DNA of 41,038 nucleotides from the NCBI GenBank assembly GCA_018065485.1, contig JAGHTF010000011.1:1-41038 (forward strand), read 5' to 3'. The position numbers and the translations under genes were made by a program. Of this stretch, positions 31,428 to 40,798 are shown piece by piece. The stretch's first letter is position 1; each line of letters opens with the position of its first letter. Below the pieces are notes generated by a model. It saw nothing but the letters and a program-made list of their open reading frames with translations, had not been told where the DNA came from and made no database searches. This DNA is from Candidatus Cryptobacteroides fimicaballi (GTDB lineage Bacteria > Bacteroidota > Bacteroidia > Bacteroidales > UBA932).

Positions 31428-33515
31428 TTAATAGAAGCGTTCACGATTATCCTTAACATCGTATTCTTCCATCATTACGGGAATTATCTGCTGTCCGAGA
31501 TACTGTGCTTTCTGTGCAGAAAGAACCTTTGCATCTTCAGCTGTATAGAAAGTTCCCTCCTGGCGGCTGTTAACCTTAACAAAGCATATTCCACTTATTC
31601 CCTTTACAGGACCGGCAACCTTTCCTTCAGGAGCTGCAAGAGCGGCACCAAGGATTGCAGGGTCTTCCTGTCCTCCAAAGTAAGAGAACGTAAGAGCTTC
31701 ATTCTTAACCACCTCGGTGTTGAGAGCCTTTGCGATTTCCTCGAGAGAAGTCATTCCCTTTGTCTTTTCAGAAATCTTCTCAAGTTCCTTGTCGGCCATC
31801 TTGTCGGCAAGAAGCTTCTCCCTTATAATGCCTGCAACCTCATTGATATTCGTATATCCTTCCTTGCGGGCCTCCTTAAGAGCTACTACAAAGAAATAGT
31901 TCTGGTTGATTGTCTTTACAGGAGAAACGTCGCCTTTCTTTGCGTCAAAAGCCCAACGGGTAAGCTCCTTGGCATTGTCAACGGCTCCGTAGCTGGATGT
32001 AGCCTCAGTAATGTGATTAAGGGTATGAACGTATGTCTTAAGAGAATCGGCGGCCTTGTGGAAGCCCTCGATATTCTTTCCGGCAAGAACGGCAAAGTTG
32101 TTCGCCTGTGAATAGAAGCTGTTGAGAGTCTCCTTGCTGGGAGTTGCTGTCTTCTCCAGAACGGCTACCTTCTTCTTGAGTACAGGCTCCGTCTTCTTTG
32201 TTACAACAACGATATGTTTTCCATAAACGGTGTTGAGAATCTGGGGCTTGCCTACTGTAGCGTCCAACATTCCCTCAAATCCGGGAATCATATAAACCTG
32301 GGTAAGCCAGCCTATGTTTCCAAGCTGACCCTGATCGGCTGAATTCTTGTCGGCAGAATACTGTGCGGCAAGAGCAGAGAAATCTCCACCTTTCTCAACA
32401 ACCTTAAGAAGGCTGTCGGCAAGAGCTTCGTCGGCTGCATTCAGGAGAATATGTTTTACATATACGGAATCTGACTTCCTGGCTGCCTCGAGAACTCTTA
32501 CAGCACGCAGGGTTGCACCGTCTTTCTCTATATCTGAAACGCCCGATGTATGGCTTGCGACAAATTCCTCGGTAGCTGCAGATATTGTTGAAAGCTCTCC
32601 TTCCTTGTACCAGAGATCATTGTAAGCCTGGTCGGAGTTCTTCAAAATGAATGTCTTGATGTTCTGAGCCTCACCGAACTCCTCATATGCTTCCTGGAAA
32701 GCAAGCTCGTTCTCATTCAGGTCTTTGCTTGAAGGAACAACCTCAAACATAACATACTCTACGTCACGGTTTGCAAGCTGCCTGAACATCTTTTTGTTTT
32801 CCTTGTAGAAAGCCTTGATTTCAGCATCTGAAACTGTAACCGTACTGTCGGGAACGAAAGGATAAACAGCGTGAACATATTCAACGTTGGCAGTAGTATT
32901 GTTGCCTGCTATTGACTTCTGAGCCATAAGGGCGTTATCCATATAGCTGTTGGCGCACAATGCGGCATACTTATGATAGAACTGCTGTGTGTAGATACTG
33001 TTCTGGAGATAATCCCAGTACAGTCTCAGACGACCTGTATCGTCGGCATCGAGATTTCTCTCGAACTCGACAACCTTTGAAGGGTCGAAAACACCGGCAT
33101 CGTTAACGAAAACAGGGTTTCCTGCTACGAGGGGAGAAGGAGTGTCTCCTACAAGAAGATTCTTAAGTTCCTCGTCACCAACCGTTATGCCGGCTTCCTT
33201 CGCGCTCTTGATAAACATATATTTATCGAGAAGGCTCTGCCAAGCGGCGTTGCGAATCTGCTTCTGAGACTCTTCGTTCTGAACAGAAGAACCTGTAAGC
33301 AATTCATTGATAGTGGTGTACTTGTCAACTTCTTCCTGAAAATCGGTAAAAGAAATGTTTTTTCCTGAAATCTGACCTACATCGTACTTTGAAGACATTG
33401 AATTCATCGCTGTTTCAAGCGTACTGGGGTCGATAATGAATGACAAAAGAGCGAGGCCGATAATGATTGAAATTGCAAGGCCTGCCTTGTCGCGAAATCT
33501 TTGAAGAACCGCCAT
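31428..33515 (-). CDS. PpiD/SurA-type periplasmic peptidyl-prolyl isomerase
   Basis: A 695-residue protein anchored by one N-terminal helix (about 13-30, 'AISIIIGLALLSFII') after a short basic cytoplasmic start, the PpiD topology. A SurA_N-like chaperone region follows (about 45-240), then a parvulin/rotamase domain (about 350-440, 'VKHILLN.....ADSLLKVVEKGGDFSALAAQYSADKNSADQGQLGNIGW'), and a long C-terminal segment with a second degenerate parvulin-like part. It assists folding of exported and outer-membrane proteins. A near-match -7 element (TATCTTCG, plus 33552-33559) lies 36 bases upstream, and a terminator follows it. Confidence 0.9.
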   Translation of the reverse strand: MAVLQRFRDKAGLAISIIIGLALLSFIIDPSTLETAMNSMSSKYDVGQISGKNISFTDFQEEVDKYTTINELLTGSSVQNEESQKQIRNAAWQSLLDKYMFIKSAKEAGITVGDEELKNLLVGDTPSPLVAGNPVFVNDAGVFDPSKVVEFERNLDADDTGRLRLYWDYLQNSIYTQQFYHKYAALCANSYMDNALMAQKSIAGNNTTANVEYVHAVYPFVPDSTVTVSDAEIKAFYKENKKMFRQLANRDVEYVMFEVVPSSKDLNENELAFQEAYEEFGEAQNIKTFILKNSDQAYNDLWYKEGELSTISAATEEFVASHTSGVSDIEKDGATLRAVRVLEAARKSDSVYVKHILLNAADEALADSLLKVVEKGGDFSALAAQYSADKNSADQGQLGNIGWLTQVYMIPGFEGMLDATVGKPQILNTVYGKHIVVVTKKTEPVLKKKVAVLEKTATPSKETLNSFYSQANNFAVLAGKNIEGFHKAADSLKTYVHTLNHITEATSSYGAVDNAKELTRWAFDAKKGDVSPVKTINQNYFFVVALKEARKEGYTNINEVAGIIREKLLADKMADKELEKISEKTKGMTSLEEIAKALNTEVVKNEALTFSYFGGQEDPAILGAALAAPEGKVAGPVKGISGICFVKVNSRQEGTFYTAEDAKVLSAQKAQYLGQQIIPVMMEEYDVKDNRERFY

Positions 33516-33572
33516 TTTATATAAAATTTTAATAAATAATCATTTGGGTTGCGAAGATAGTAAAATTTTTCG

Positions 33573-34205
33573 TCACTTTCCGACAAAAGGCCCTATAAAA
33601 TTAACAGAGTCTATGATAACCGTCACGGTATCTTCGGCCATCAGCGTATATCCGTCAAACGGTTTGTGCAGGATAGCATTTTCTGCCCTGTCGTCGGAAC
33701 GCATTCCGTATCCCTGCATAAGGCCGGATGGAGAAGTCATTTTAACATAGCAGTCGGTCCATATCTCGTGCTTCCCCTGATCCCAGTAAAGGGTATCGGT
33801 TTCCATCATCTCTTGTTTTATCACGTTTCTGATTTTCACGTTTCCAAAGGCTTGCCACACTTCCGGACGGGTTCCCGACTTACTGGTTATATGCCTTGCG
33901 TTATTTGAAAAAATAATTGTCTGCAGCCGGCCGTCCTCGAGGTAAGAGTATATCTGCAGACCCTTGGGAAACGTTTCGTACGTGGTCGTATCGGTTTCAT
34001 ATCCTTCCATAAGGTCCGCTTCTATTCTCATCGACACTTTTCCGGTCTTGGTTTCCACGGCAAACATTTTTTCCACGCTGCGCAGCGCCACGTTATCCAG
34101 ATTTATGTCTTCGGCACGGCCAAGTTTGCCTTTACACGAAATAACGACGAAAGCAACTGCCGAAGCAGTTGCCATCAATTTTACAATATTTGAAAACCCT
34201 TTCAA
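33573..34205 (-). CDS. lptC: LPS export ABC transporter periplasmic protein LptC
   Basis: The 210-residue product matches LptC. It has an N-terminal anchor, here with a lipobox-like 'FVVISC' (Cys24), then a beta-jellyroll with 'VETKTGKVSMRIEADLMEGYE', 'IFSNNARHITSKSG' and 'WQAFGNVKIRN'. It bridges LPS from LptBFG to LptA. The start is taken as the TTG at 34205, one base after the TPR gene's stop: this gives a normal lysine-containing signal, whereas the next ATG (34175) would leave no positive charge before the hydrophobic stretch. Translational coupling to the TPR gene is likely. Confidence 0.85.
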   Translation of the reverse strand: MKGFSNIVKLMATASAVAFVVISCKGKLGRAEDINLDNVALRSVEKMFAVETKTGKVSMRIEADLMEGYETDTTTYETFPKGLQIYSYLEDGRLQTIIFSNNARHITSKSGTRPEVWQAFGNVKIRNVIKQEMMETDTLYWDQGKHEIWTDCYVKMTSPSGLMQGYGMRSDDRAENAILHKPFDGYTLMAEDTVTVIIDSVNFIGPFVGK

Positions 34206-34206
34206 A

Positions 34207-35526
34207 TTACTTGTTTACGCGTACGGTTGTGGTTGCTGTCATACCGTTGCAGCTGATTGTATAACTCTTTCCTGCGGTGAGGTCATACATGAACGCATCG
34301 GCAGCGGTAGGATAATAAGCACTGTATCTGCCTATAAGGTTGTTTGCCTCTTCGGCAAGAGAAGGATCGGCATTCTTGGCCTTCTGCAGATAATCAACTG
34401 CTACCCAATACGGTGCACGGGTGGACATTTCGTCTCCACCGCATTTTGTTCCTGCCCAGGCCATTGCCATAACCATATATGCGCTTCCGGCATTGGCATC
34501 ATTGAAAGCCGCTACCTTTGACGCCATCTGCTGAGCCTTGCCAAGCATATTGTTGGCAATGCAGTATTTAGCCAATTCGAGTGAATAGTCGGAACGCTTG
34601 GAATCTTCAAGGTCTTCGTAAGAAAGGGCCTCCTCGATATACTTGATAGCCTCGCTCACGTTGGACCTGGCGGCATTCATCCTATAAAGAGCATAAGCCG
34701 AAGCGCTTGAAGGTTCCATCCTGTACATTGCGACAACTGCGCGAAGATAGAGGTCGTTTCCTGTACAATCCTCGGCAGAGTTGAGCATACTTACTATTGT
34801 CTTTATAAGCGAAAGGTTTTCGGGATCGGCTTCGAGTCTCTCTCCGAACAGCCTCTGAAGTTCGTCACAATTAGCCACCTTACTTGTAAGGAACAATCCC
34901 TGAGTATTTCCCTTGCACTGTGAAACAAGTTCTTTCTCCTTGTCGTCAGCGGGGACAATCTGTTCAAAAATGTCGGTATATTTCTGGTACAGGTCCATAA
35001 CCTCAACGGGATCGGCCTTTCCTGCATCATACAGCTGAACCACAGAACGGAAATCATTTTCAAGAATTGTAGGAGTAACCTCTACACCAAGTCTCTCTAC
35101 GATTCCCGAAAGAATTTCGTGAGTCTTCTGAGGATCGTTCTTGAAGTATTTCGTTGCATATACTCCCTTATTGTTAAGAGCTTTCACTGCATTCTTGGGG
35201 TAATACTGAGCCCTCTGCTCCTGAAGATTCATAAGAGACTCAACAACTGCAGCCCTCTCCTCTGACGTAGAGGCTTTTACTGCCGAATAATCCAACAGGG
35301 TGGCACCGTGAACAAACAGGTTCTCGGTTGCCGTGGGAGGACAAAGCTCGTATGCTTTCTGCCAGTTGGGAAGAGCATCGCTGTAGTTTCTCTGTTTGTA
35401 ATACTCTCTGTAGTAGGACAGGTGCTTTACACATTCTGCACTGTCTGCTCCATAACGGCCCTGAGCCGACATTCCAACGCTGATGAAAAGGAATGAGATA
35501 GCAAGTAGAACTGATAATTTTTTCAT
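34207..35526 (-). CDS. Secreted tetratricopeptide-repeat protein
   Basis: A 439-residue protein with a signal peptide (MKKLSVLLAISFLFISVGMSAQ) and helical TPR-like repeats: 'YYREYYKQRNYSDALPNWQKAYELCP' near the start, and 'YDLEDSKRSDYSLELAKYCIANNMLGKAQQMASKVAAF' with 'AVDYLQKAKNADPSLAEEANNLIGRY' toward the end. TPRs mediate protein contacts. Its fixed place between an outer-membrane barrel gene and lptC suggests an envelope-assembly role, but the function is not known. Confidence 0.8.
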   Translation of the reverse strand: MKKLSVLLAISFLFISVGMSAQGRYGADSAECVKHLSYYREYYKQRNYSDALPNWQKAYELCPPTATENLFVHGATLLDYSAVKASTSEERAAVVESLMNLQEQRAQYYPKNAVKALNNKGVYATKYFKNDPQKTHEILSGIVERLGVEVTPTILENDFRSVVQLYDAGKADPVEVMDLYQKYTDIFEQIVPADDKEKELVSQCKGNTQGLFLTSKVANCDELQRLFGERLEADPENLSLIKTIVSMLNSAEDCTGNDLYLRAVVAMYRMEPSSASAYALYRMNAARSNVSEAIKYIEEALSYEDLEDSKRSDYSLELAKYCIANNMLGKAQQMASKVAAFNDANAGSAYMVMAMAWAGTKCGGDEMSTRAPYWVAVDYLQKAKNADPSLAEEANNLIGRYSAYYPTAADAFMYDLTAGKSYTISCNGMTATTTVRVNK

Positions 35527-35545
35527 TTTTATTTCGGTTGTTTGA

Positions 35546-36877
35546 TTATTCGTAGTAATGTTTTACAAACCATATGTCATACAAATTGATTCCCACAGAA
35601 GCTCCGAAGTATCTCTCTCTCAAAAGATTTGCCTTAAAACAGCCCCTCTCCCCTATCTCGACGCCAAGGGTAATTCCGTTATGCCACCGGAAAACAGGAA
35701 GCGTTGCCCCGAGAGTCAATCCTACGGAAGCAATGTTGTTCCCGTTTATCTTGTAATACTCCTGATTGTAATATGCTCCTATCCTGTAAGATATCTTCTT
35801 GTAATAGTATCGTATATCGTTTCTGTTCGGGGTCACCTCCACACCCAAACGGAAAGACTGCGCCAGACAAGGCGTATATACGTTCCCTGTTGCACTTTCA
35901 ACGGCAAATGCATCAACCTTGTCGAAATTCGAATTGCTCCAGTCGGCACGGGTGTAATCGAACTCTGCCCGTACCTTGTCCAGATAATTTACAGCTATTC
36001 CTATTCCCTTTTCAGAAGCGAGGCTCAGCCTTGTATCCAGATTGCCCAATTGCAAAGTATCTGCAACAATGGCTCCGCTTTCCGAACTTGCAGGATATAT
36101 GTATCGGGTTGTCATTCCGTTAAGTTTGGTATTCAGCTGATATGTCGCTCCTATCGAAACGGCAACCTTTTTTGCTATCAACTTCTCATACTGAATTCCG
36201 ATCTTGCCGGAATGTGCCGTTATCCGGCTTTCAATTTCATCCGAAAGTCCGTTGTATTTCGACAGGCTGAAAGTCTGAACGTATGATTTTGCAATATGTC
36301 CGAAATAGAAATTATACTGTGCCCCTATCGAAAGGCCTTTTACAATATCTACAGCCAGGCTGCCGTACGCCTGATAAAGACTTCCCTGACCATATTGGGA
36401 ATAACTGACATCTCCCAAAAGACCTATGAGGCTCTGGTCTGTTTCATAGGAAGTCGATTTGTATCCCACATTGCTGTACGGTTTAATTCCGGCCGTAAAA
36501 GTAAGAGAACGGTAGATGGGCAGGGATATGGCGATACTGCTTATATTGAAGATATCGTTGATATCGTGCTTCCCGTCATACGAAATGAGGTTATGCTTGT
36601 ACGACAGTGAAAAATCTGCCAGAACAGACAGAGAATCCCTTACCGTTGCAGCGGCCGGATTTACTGTATTAATGAATCTTGTATTCCTGTTGGCAATGCC
36701 GACACCGGCCATGGTACCGTTATAAACAGACCCCGGAGTTGTGAGGTCTCCGATTCCAAATGCAGAATAAGGAGCGAACGAACTGTAAGTACCGGCACTC
36801 TGCTGTGCAAAAGCAGAAGTACAGGATGCAATGATTGCTCCAACCGTCAAAAAACTATATAAGATTCCTTTTGACAT
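35546..36877 (-). CDS. Outer-membrane beta-barrel protein (FadL/porin-like)
   Basis: The 443-residue product has a signal peptide ending AFAQ (about residue 25) and then 'YSSFAPYSAFGIGDL', a typical start of Bacteroidota FadL-like barrel proteins. Many amphipathic strands follow, such as 'VAVSIGATYQLNTKLNG' and 'RLGVEVTPNRNDIRYYYKKISYRIGAYYNQEYYKING'. It should span the outer membrane. The transported molecule is unknown. Its start overlaps the end of coaX by 23 bases, in the coaX-to-ppiD operon. Confidence 0.8.
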   Translation of the reverse strand: MSKGILYSFLTVGAIIASCTSAFAQQSAGTYSSFAPYSAFGIGDLTTPGSVYNGTMAGVGIANRNTRFINTVNPAAATVRDSLSVLADFSLSYKHNLISYDGKHDINDIFNISSIAISLPIYRSLTFTAGIKPYSNVGYKSTSYETDQSLIGLLGDVSYSQYGQGSLYQAYGSLAVDIVKGLSIGAQYNFYFGHIAKSYVQTFSLSKYNGLSDEIESRITAHSGKIGIQYEKLIAKKVAVSIGATYQLNTKLNGMTTRYIYPASSESGAIVADTLQLGNLDTRLSLASEKGIGIAVNYLDKVRAEFDYTRADWSNSNFDKVDAFAVESATGNVYTPCLAQSFRLGVEVTPNRNDIRYYYKKISYRIGAYYNQEYYKINGNNIASVGLTLGATLPVFRWHNGITLGVEIGERGCFKANLLRERYFGASVGINLYDIWFVKHYYE

Positions 36878-37583
36878 ACTCGTCGGTTATGATTGCAAGA
36901 CCTATCAACCCCATATTGCTTACTGCAAATATTGAGTTCTTAAGCCTTTGTGCAAAATAAATGGCGTCTCCACCGGTAAATACAACAATGTTCTGAGGAT
37001 ACCGGCGTATATATCCGTCAATCTCAAACATTATGCCCGAAATCACTCCGGCTTCTATCGAAGACTGCAGAGAACTGCCTGTTTTCACAATTTCCGAGGG
37101 AGTATCGACAAGAGGCAGATTCTTGGCATATCTGTTCAGACTCTTGAATCTTGTCCGGCATCCCAAAGAAATGTTTCCCCCTTTATATTGGCCGTCAGAA
37201 TCAAGGAAATCCACTGTCAGCGTTGTTCCGAAATCAAAAACGGAACAGGATTTTCCCTTGAACAGAAACCTTGCCGCAATAAGGGCAACGGCCCTGTCGT
37301 AGCTCAGATAATCCGGCAACTCGTGACGTCTCAGGATATTTTTGTGTTCCTGATCCAGAATAAGCAGATGACTGCAGTTGTTCTTAAGGAAAACCTCCTC
37401 GTCTTCATTCAAAGGTTTCTGGGAAGAAACAGCCATTACAAAAGGCTTTTCCTTTTCCAGGACCGATTGAAGAAATTCTCTTGCCTTCTCTCCCTGGTAA
37501 CGCATAGTCTTACCCAAAGTAACCCCCTGGGTCCAGGCAACCTTGATAGCAGTATTTCCTATTTCTATAACCAGATTCGCCAT
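36855..37583 (-). CDS. coaX: Type III pantothenate kinase
   Basis: The ATG at 37583 (MANLVIEIGNTAIKVAW) is chosen over the ORF track's TTG, which sits right at the -7 element. The 242-residue product has the phosphate loop 'EIGNTAIK', the dimer/active-site segment 'LSYDRAVALIAARFLF', 'SVFDFGTTLTVDFLD', 'GGNISLGCRTRFKSL' and 'VVFTGGDAIYFA'. It phosphorylates pantothenate in the first step to coenzyme A. It leads the envelope operon that runs down to ppiD. Confidence 0.93.
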   Translation of the reverse strand: MANLVIEIGNTAIKVAWTQGVTLGKTMRYQGEKAREFLQSVLEKEKPFVMAVSSQKPLNEDEEVFLKNNCSHLLILDQEHKNILRRHELPDYLSYDRAVALIAARFLFKGKSCSVFDFGTTLTVDFLDSDGQYKGGNISLGCRTRFKSLNRYAKNLPLVDTPSEIVKTGSSLQSSIEAGVISGIMFEIDGYIRRYPQNIVVFTGGDAIYFAQRLKNSIFAVSNMGLIGLAIITDEYVKRNLI

Positions 37584-37601
37584 TACTTTTGCGTTAACTC
37601 G

Positions 37602-37609
37602 CAAAAATA
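37602..37609 (-). promoter_or_regulatory. -7 element of the coaX operon
   Basis: The minus strand reads TATTTTTG, matching TAnnTTTG, 18 bases before the coaX ATG and six bases after the mfd stop codon. Any -33 element would lie within the end of mfd. Confidence 0.5.
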
Positions 37610-37615
37610 CAAATT

Positions 37616-40600
37616 TTAAATCAGTTTCTCAAGACATTGAAGCGCTTTCCTTAAACTGTCTATCCCGCGTGACACTGTCTTCAATCGGGAATCTGTCTGT
37701 TTTAAAGTAAAAATACCTTCGTTTTCGGTTATTCTCTGAAGAACTCTCCCGAAAACTTCACCATTGTAATAGGAATTGATCCTGCTGCTTACAAAGAAAC
37801 ATATGAGCATTCCGTTCTTTATGATGATTTTTTCGAAACCCAGCTTCATTCCCATATTCCTTATCTTAAGTACAAGGAACAGGTTCTCGAGTTCTTCGGG
37901 AATATGTCCGAATCTGTCCTCCAGCCTTTCCTTGAAAGAATCTATCTCCCTGTCATTCTTCATTGCATCCATCTGCTTGTAGATTCTTATTTTCTCGGCG
38001 TTGATGTCAATGTAGCTGTCCGGAATCAGGCACAACCTGTCTGTCTCCACGGTACAGTCACATAAGAACACACTCTTTGACTTAACCGTCTGAACTCCGG
38101 TTTCAAATCCAAGTTCCTCAATGGCCTCGGCCAGAATCTTCTGGTAAGTTTCATAGCCCATATCCATAATATAGCCGCTCTGTTCGGCTCCAAGCAGATT
38201 TCCGGCCCCACGGATATCCAAATCCTGCATTGCAATGTTGAACCCGCTTCCAAGATCCGAAAATTCCTCTATGGCCTTAAGTCTCTTGCGCGCATCTTCG
38301 GTAATTGAAACCAGCGGAGGTACTACCAGATAGCAAAAGGCCTTCCTGTTCGACCTTCCTACCCTGCCGCGAAGCTGATGCAGGTCGCTCAATCCGATAT
38401 TCTGCGCCTGATTTATTATAATTGTATTGGCGTTGGGAATATCCAACCCGTTTTCTATTATGGTTGTACAAAGCAGAAGGTCGTAATCTCCACGGATAAA
38501 CCCAAGCATACGGTCTTCGAGTTCGGAAGCTTTCATCTGCCCGTGTGCTACGCAGATTTTCATATCCGGTATAAGCCGATGGAGTATTTCCTCGACAGAC
38601 GGTAATTCCTCCACTTTATTGTGAAGGAAGAATACCTGCCCTCCCCTTTTGAACTCGTAATCCAGAATGCTCTTTATTTCTTTTTCATCGAAAAGAATAA
38701 TTTCGGTCTGAACCGGAATCCTGTTGGGAGGAGGAGTGTTTATTATACTCAGGTCCCTTGCCCCAAGCAACGAAAACTGCAGTGTCCTCGGAATAGGCGT
38801 AGCAGTGAGGGTAAGAGTATCTATATTGTGTCTGAGTTGTCTGAGCTTTTCCTTTGCGGCAACCCCGAATTTCTGTTCCTCATCTATTATCAGCAAACCA
38901 AGGTCCTTGAATTTGAACTCATCTCCAAGAATTTTATGGGTTCCGATAAGAATGTCTATGAGCCCTTTCTCCAAACGGTCCTTTATATCGGAAATCTGGC
39001 CTGCCGTACGCAGACGGCTTACGTATTCGACCGTACAGGGAAGATTTTTGAGCCGTTGGGAAAAAGTTTCAAAGTGCTGCAAGGCAAGAATGGTTGTAGG
39101 AACCAGGACTGCAACCTGTTTTCCATCCGTAGCGGCCTTGAATGCCGCCCTGATGGCTATTTCGGTTTTTCCGAACCCCACATCCCCGCAAACCAGACGG
39201 TCCATAGGACATTTGTCCTCCATATCGGCTTTCACGGCACGGGTAGTTTCCTCCTGATCGGGAGTATCCTCATACATAAAAGACGATTCGAGTTCATCCT
39301 GGAGATAAGAATCCGCCGAATAAGCAAACCCTTCGGAAGAACGGCGCTTTGCATAAAGTTGGATAAGTTCCTTTGCAATGTCCTTTACTTTGGATTTAGC
39401 CTTTGTCTTAAGAGTATCCCAAGTCTTGGAGCCCAGCTTGTTTATTTTAGGAATATCTCCGTCTTTTGAACGGTATTTTGAAATCTTGTGCAGGGAATGA
39501 ACCGACACAAAAACCACGTCTCCATCCTTATAGGTAAGTTTTACAACCTCGTGCATCCTTCCCTTGTCGTCCTTGAGACGTACAAGACCACCGAAAACGC
39601 CTATTCCGTGGTCAATGTGTACAACGTAGTCACCTATATTGAAAGCGTTCAGGTCGTTTATAGTCAGCTGTTCACTCTTTTCTACACTGCGCCTTATGCT
39701 TACCCTATGAAATCTTTCAAATATTTCGTGATCGGTATAACAACAGATTTTGTTTTCATTGTCAATAAAGCCGTTGTGGATATTCTTCCCGTTTACAAAT
39801 TCAGGAAGAGGACAGTGTTCTTCGCTTAAAATAGCCTTTATTCTTTCACTCTGACTAAGTTTTTCAGAATAAATGTAAACCTTGTACGAATGTTCGATTC
39901 TGGAACGTATTTCGTTTGTAAGAAATTCGAAGTTCTTATTGAATACCGGTTGGGGTGAAATATCGAAATTTACAGTTGACCGTTCATCCGACAGAAGAGG
40001 CTTATCGAAGTAAACTGTCTTGAATCCGCTTAATAAAGGAAAAAAGGATTTCTCCCTGTACATATCGGAAGAGTCGAGCCATACCAACGTGTCATTAGGA
40101 AGAATGGAAATGATATTTTCCGTTCCCTCGGCAGAAACCGACCCTGATACTATTTCGGCTTCTTCCTCCGACGACACAGAAAGCTGGGTGTTGCAGTTGA
40201 AAACATTTATCTTTTCTATTTCATTACCCCAGAAGGATATTCTGTACGGATTATTGTTCAGGAAAGAAAATACATCTACAATCGAACCCCTTATGGAATA
40301 TTGTCCGGGCGCCGATACGAAATCCACTTTCTCGAATCCGAGTTCATAAAGTCTGTGAATTATTTCCTCGTGAGTTATTTCATCTCCCTTCTTTATCCTG
40401 AACGAACTTTTCCTTATAGTTCCAGTTGAAGGAACAGCTTCTTCAAGAGCCTCTGGATATGTTACAAGGGTTAAAAATTCACCTTTTTTATATTCAGCTA
40501 TTTTTTTTATTGCAGATGTTCTCTGTACACCTATCGAAGATTTATAATTACTCTTCTCAACTCCTCTGCCAGACGCTGGAAGAAAAAAAACTGAATCCCC

Positions 40601-40798
40601 TTCTATTATAGAATAAAGGTCGGAAGCGCAGTATTGGGCAGAATCCGAATCAGGAAGAACTATCAGATTCAGTCCTTTGTATTCAACTTCACTGTAAACG
40701 AACCAGCGTGCCGATAAAAAAAGACCGGAACAATAAACAATCTTTTCCTTTTCTATTCTATTTTTCAGTTCGGAAGAAGATCTTGAACTTATCTGCAT
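37616..40798 (-). CDS. mfd: Transcription-repair coupling factor Mfd
   Basis: The 1060-residue protein has the Mfd order: a UvrB-like N-terminal region (about 1-260), a degenerate middle, an RNA-polymerase-interacting CarD-like domain (about 385-445, 'GDYVVHIDHGIGVFGGL'), a RecG-like SF2 motor with Walker A 'GDVGFGKT' (538-545), box II 'DEEQ' (639-642), 'TLTATPIPRTLQ' and 'QLRGRVGRS', and a C-terminal TRCF domain. It removes RNA polymerase stalled at DNA damage and recruits UvrA. It is somewhat shorter than E. coli Mfd (1148). Next to it lies the AT-rich candidate origin. Confidence 0.97.
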   Translation of the reverse strand: MQISSRSSSELKNRIEKEKIVYCSGLFLSARWFVYSEVEYKGLNLIVLPDSDSAQYCASDLYSIIEGDSVFFLPASGRGVEKSNYKSSIGVQRTSAIKKIAEYKKGEFLTLVTYPEALEEAVPSTGTIRKSSFRIKKGDEITHEEIIHRLYELGFEKVDFVSAPGQYSIRGSIVDVFSFLNNNPYRISFWGNEIEKINVFNCNTQLSVSSEEEAEIVSGSVSAEGTENIISILPNDTLVWLDSSDMYREKSFFPLLSGFKTVYFDKPLLSDERSTVNFDISPQPVFNKNFEFLTNEIRSRIEHSYKVYIYSEKLSQSERIKAILSEEHCPLPEFVNGKNIHNGFIDNENKICCYTDHEIFERFHRVSIRRSVEKSEQLTINDLNAFNIGDYVVHIDHGIGVFGGLVRLKDDKGRMHEVVKLTYKDGDVVFVSVHSLHKISKYRSKDGDIPKINKLGSKTWDTLKTKAKSKVKDIAKELIQLYAKRRSSEGFAYSADSYLQDELESSFMYEDTPDQEETTRAVKADMEDKCPMDRLVCGDVGFGKTEIAIRAAFKAATDGKQVAVLVPTTILALQHFETFSQRLKNLPCTVEYVSRLRTAGQISDIKDRLEKGLIDILIGTHKILGDEFKFKDLGLLIIDEEQKFGVAAKEKLRQLRHNIDTLTLTATPIPRTLQFSLLGARDLSIINTPPPNRIPVQTEIILFDEKEIKSILDYEFKRGGQVFFLHNKVEELPSVEEILHRLIPDMKICVAHGQMKASELEDRMLGFIRGDYDLLLCTTIIENGLDIPNANTIIINQAQNIGLSDLHQLRGRVGRSNRKAFCYLVVPPLVSITEDARKRLKAIEEFSDLGSGFNIAMQDLDIRGAGNLLGAEQSGYIMDMGYETYQKILAEAIEELGFETGVQTVKSKSVFLCDCTVETDRLCLIPDSYIDINAEKIRIYKQMDAMKNDREIDSFKERLEDRFGHIPEELENLFLVLKIRNMGMKLGFEKIIIKNGMLICFFVSSRINSYYNGEVFGRVLQRITENEGIFTLKQTDSRLKTVSRGIDSLRKALQCLEKLI

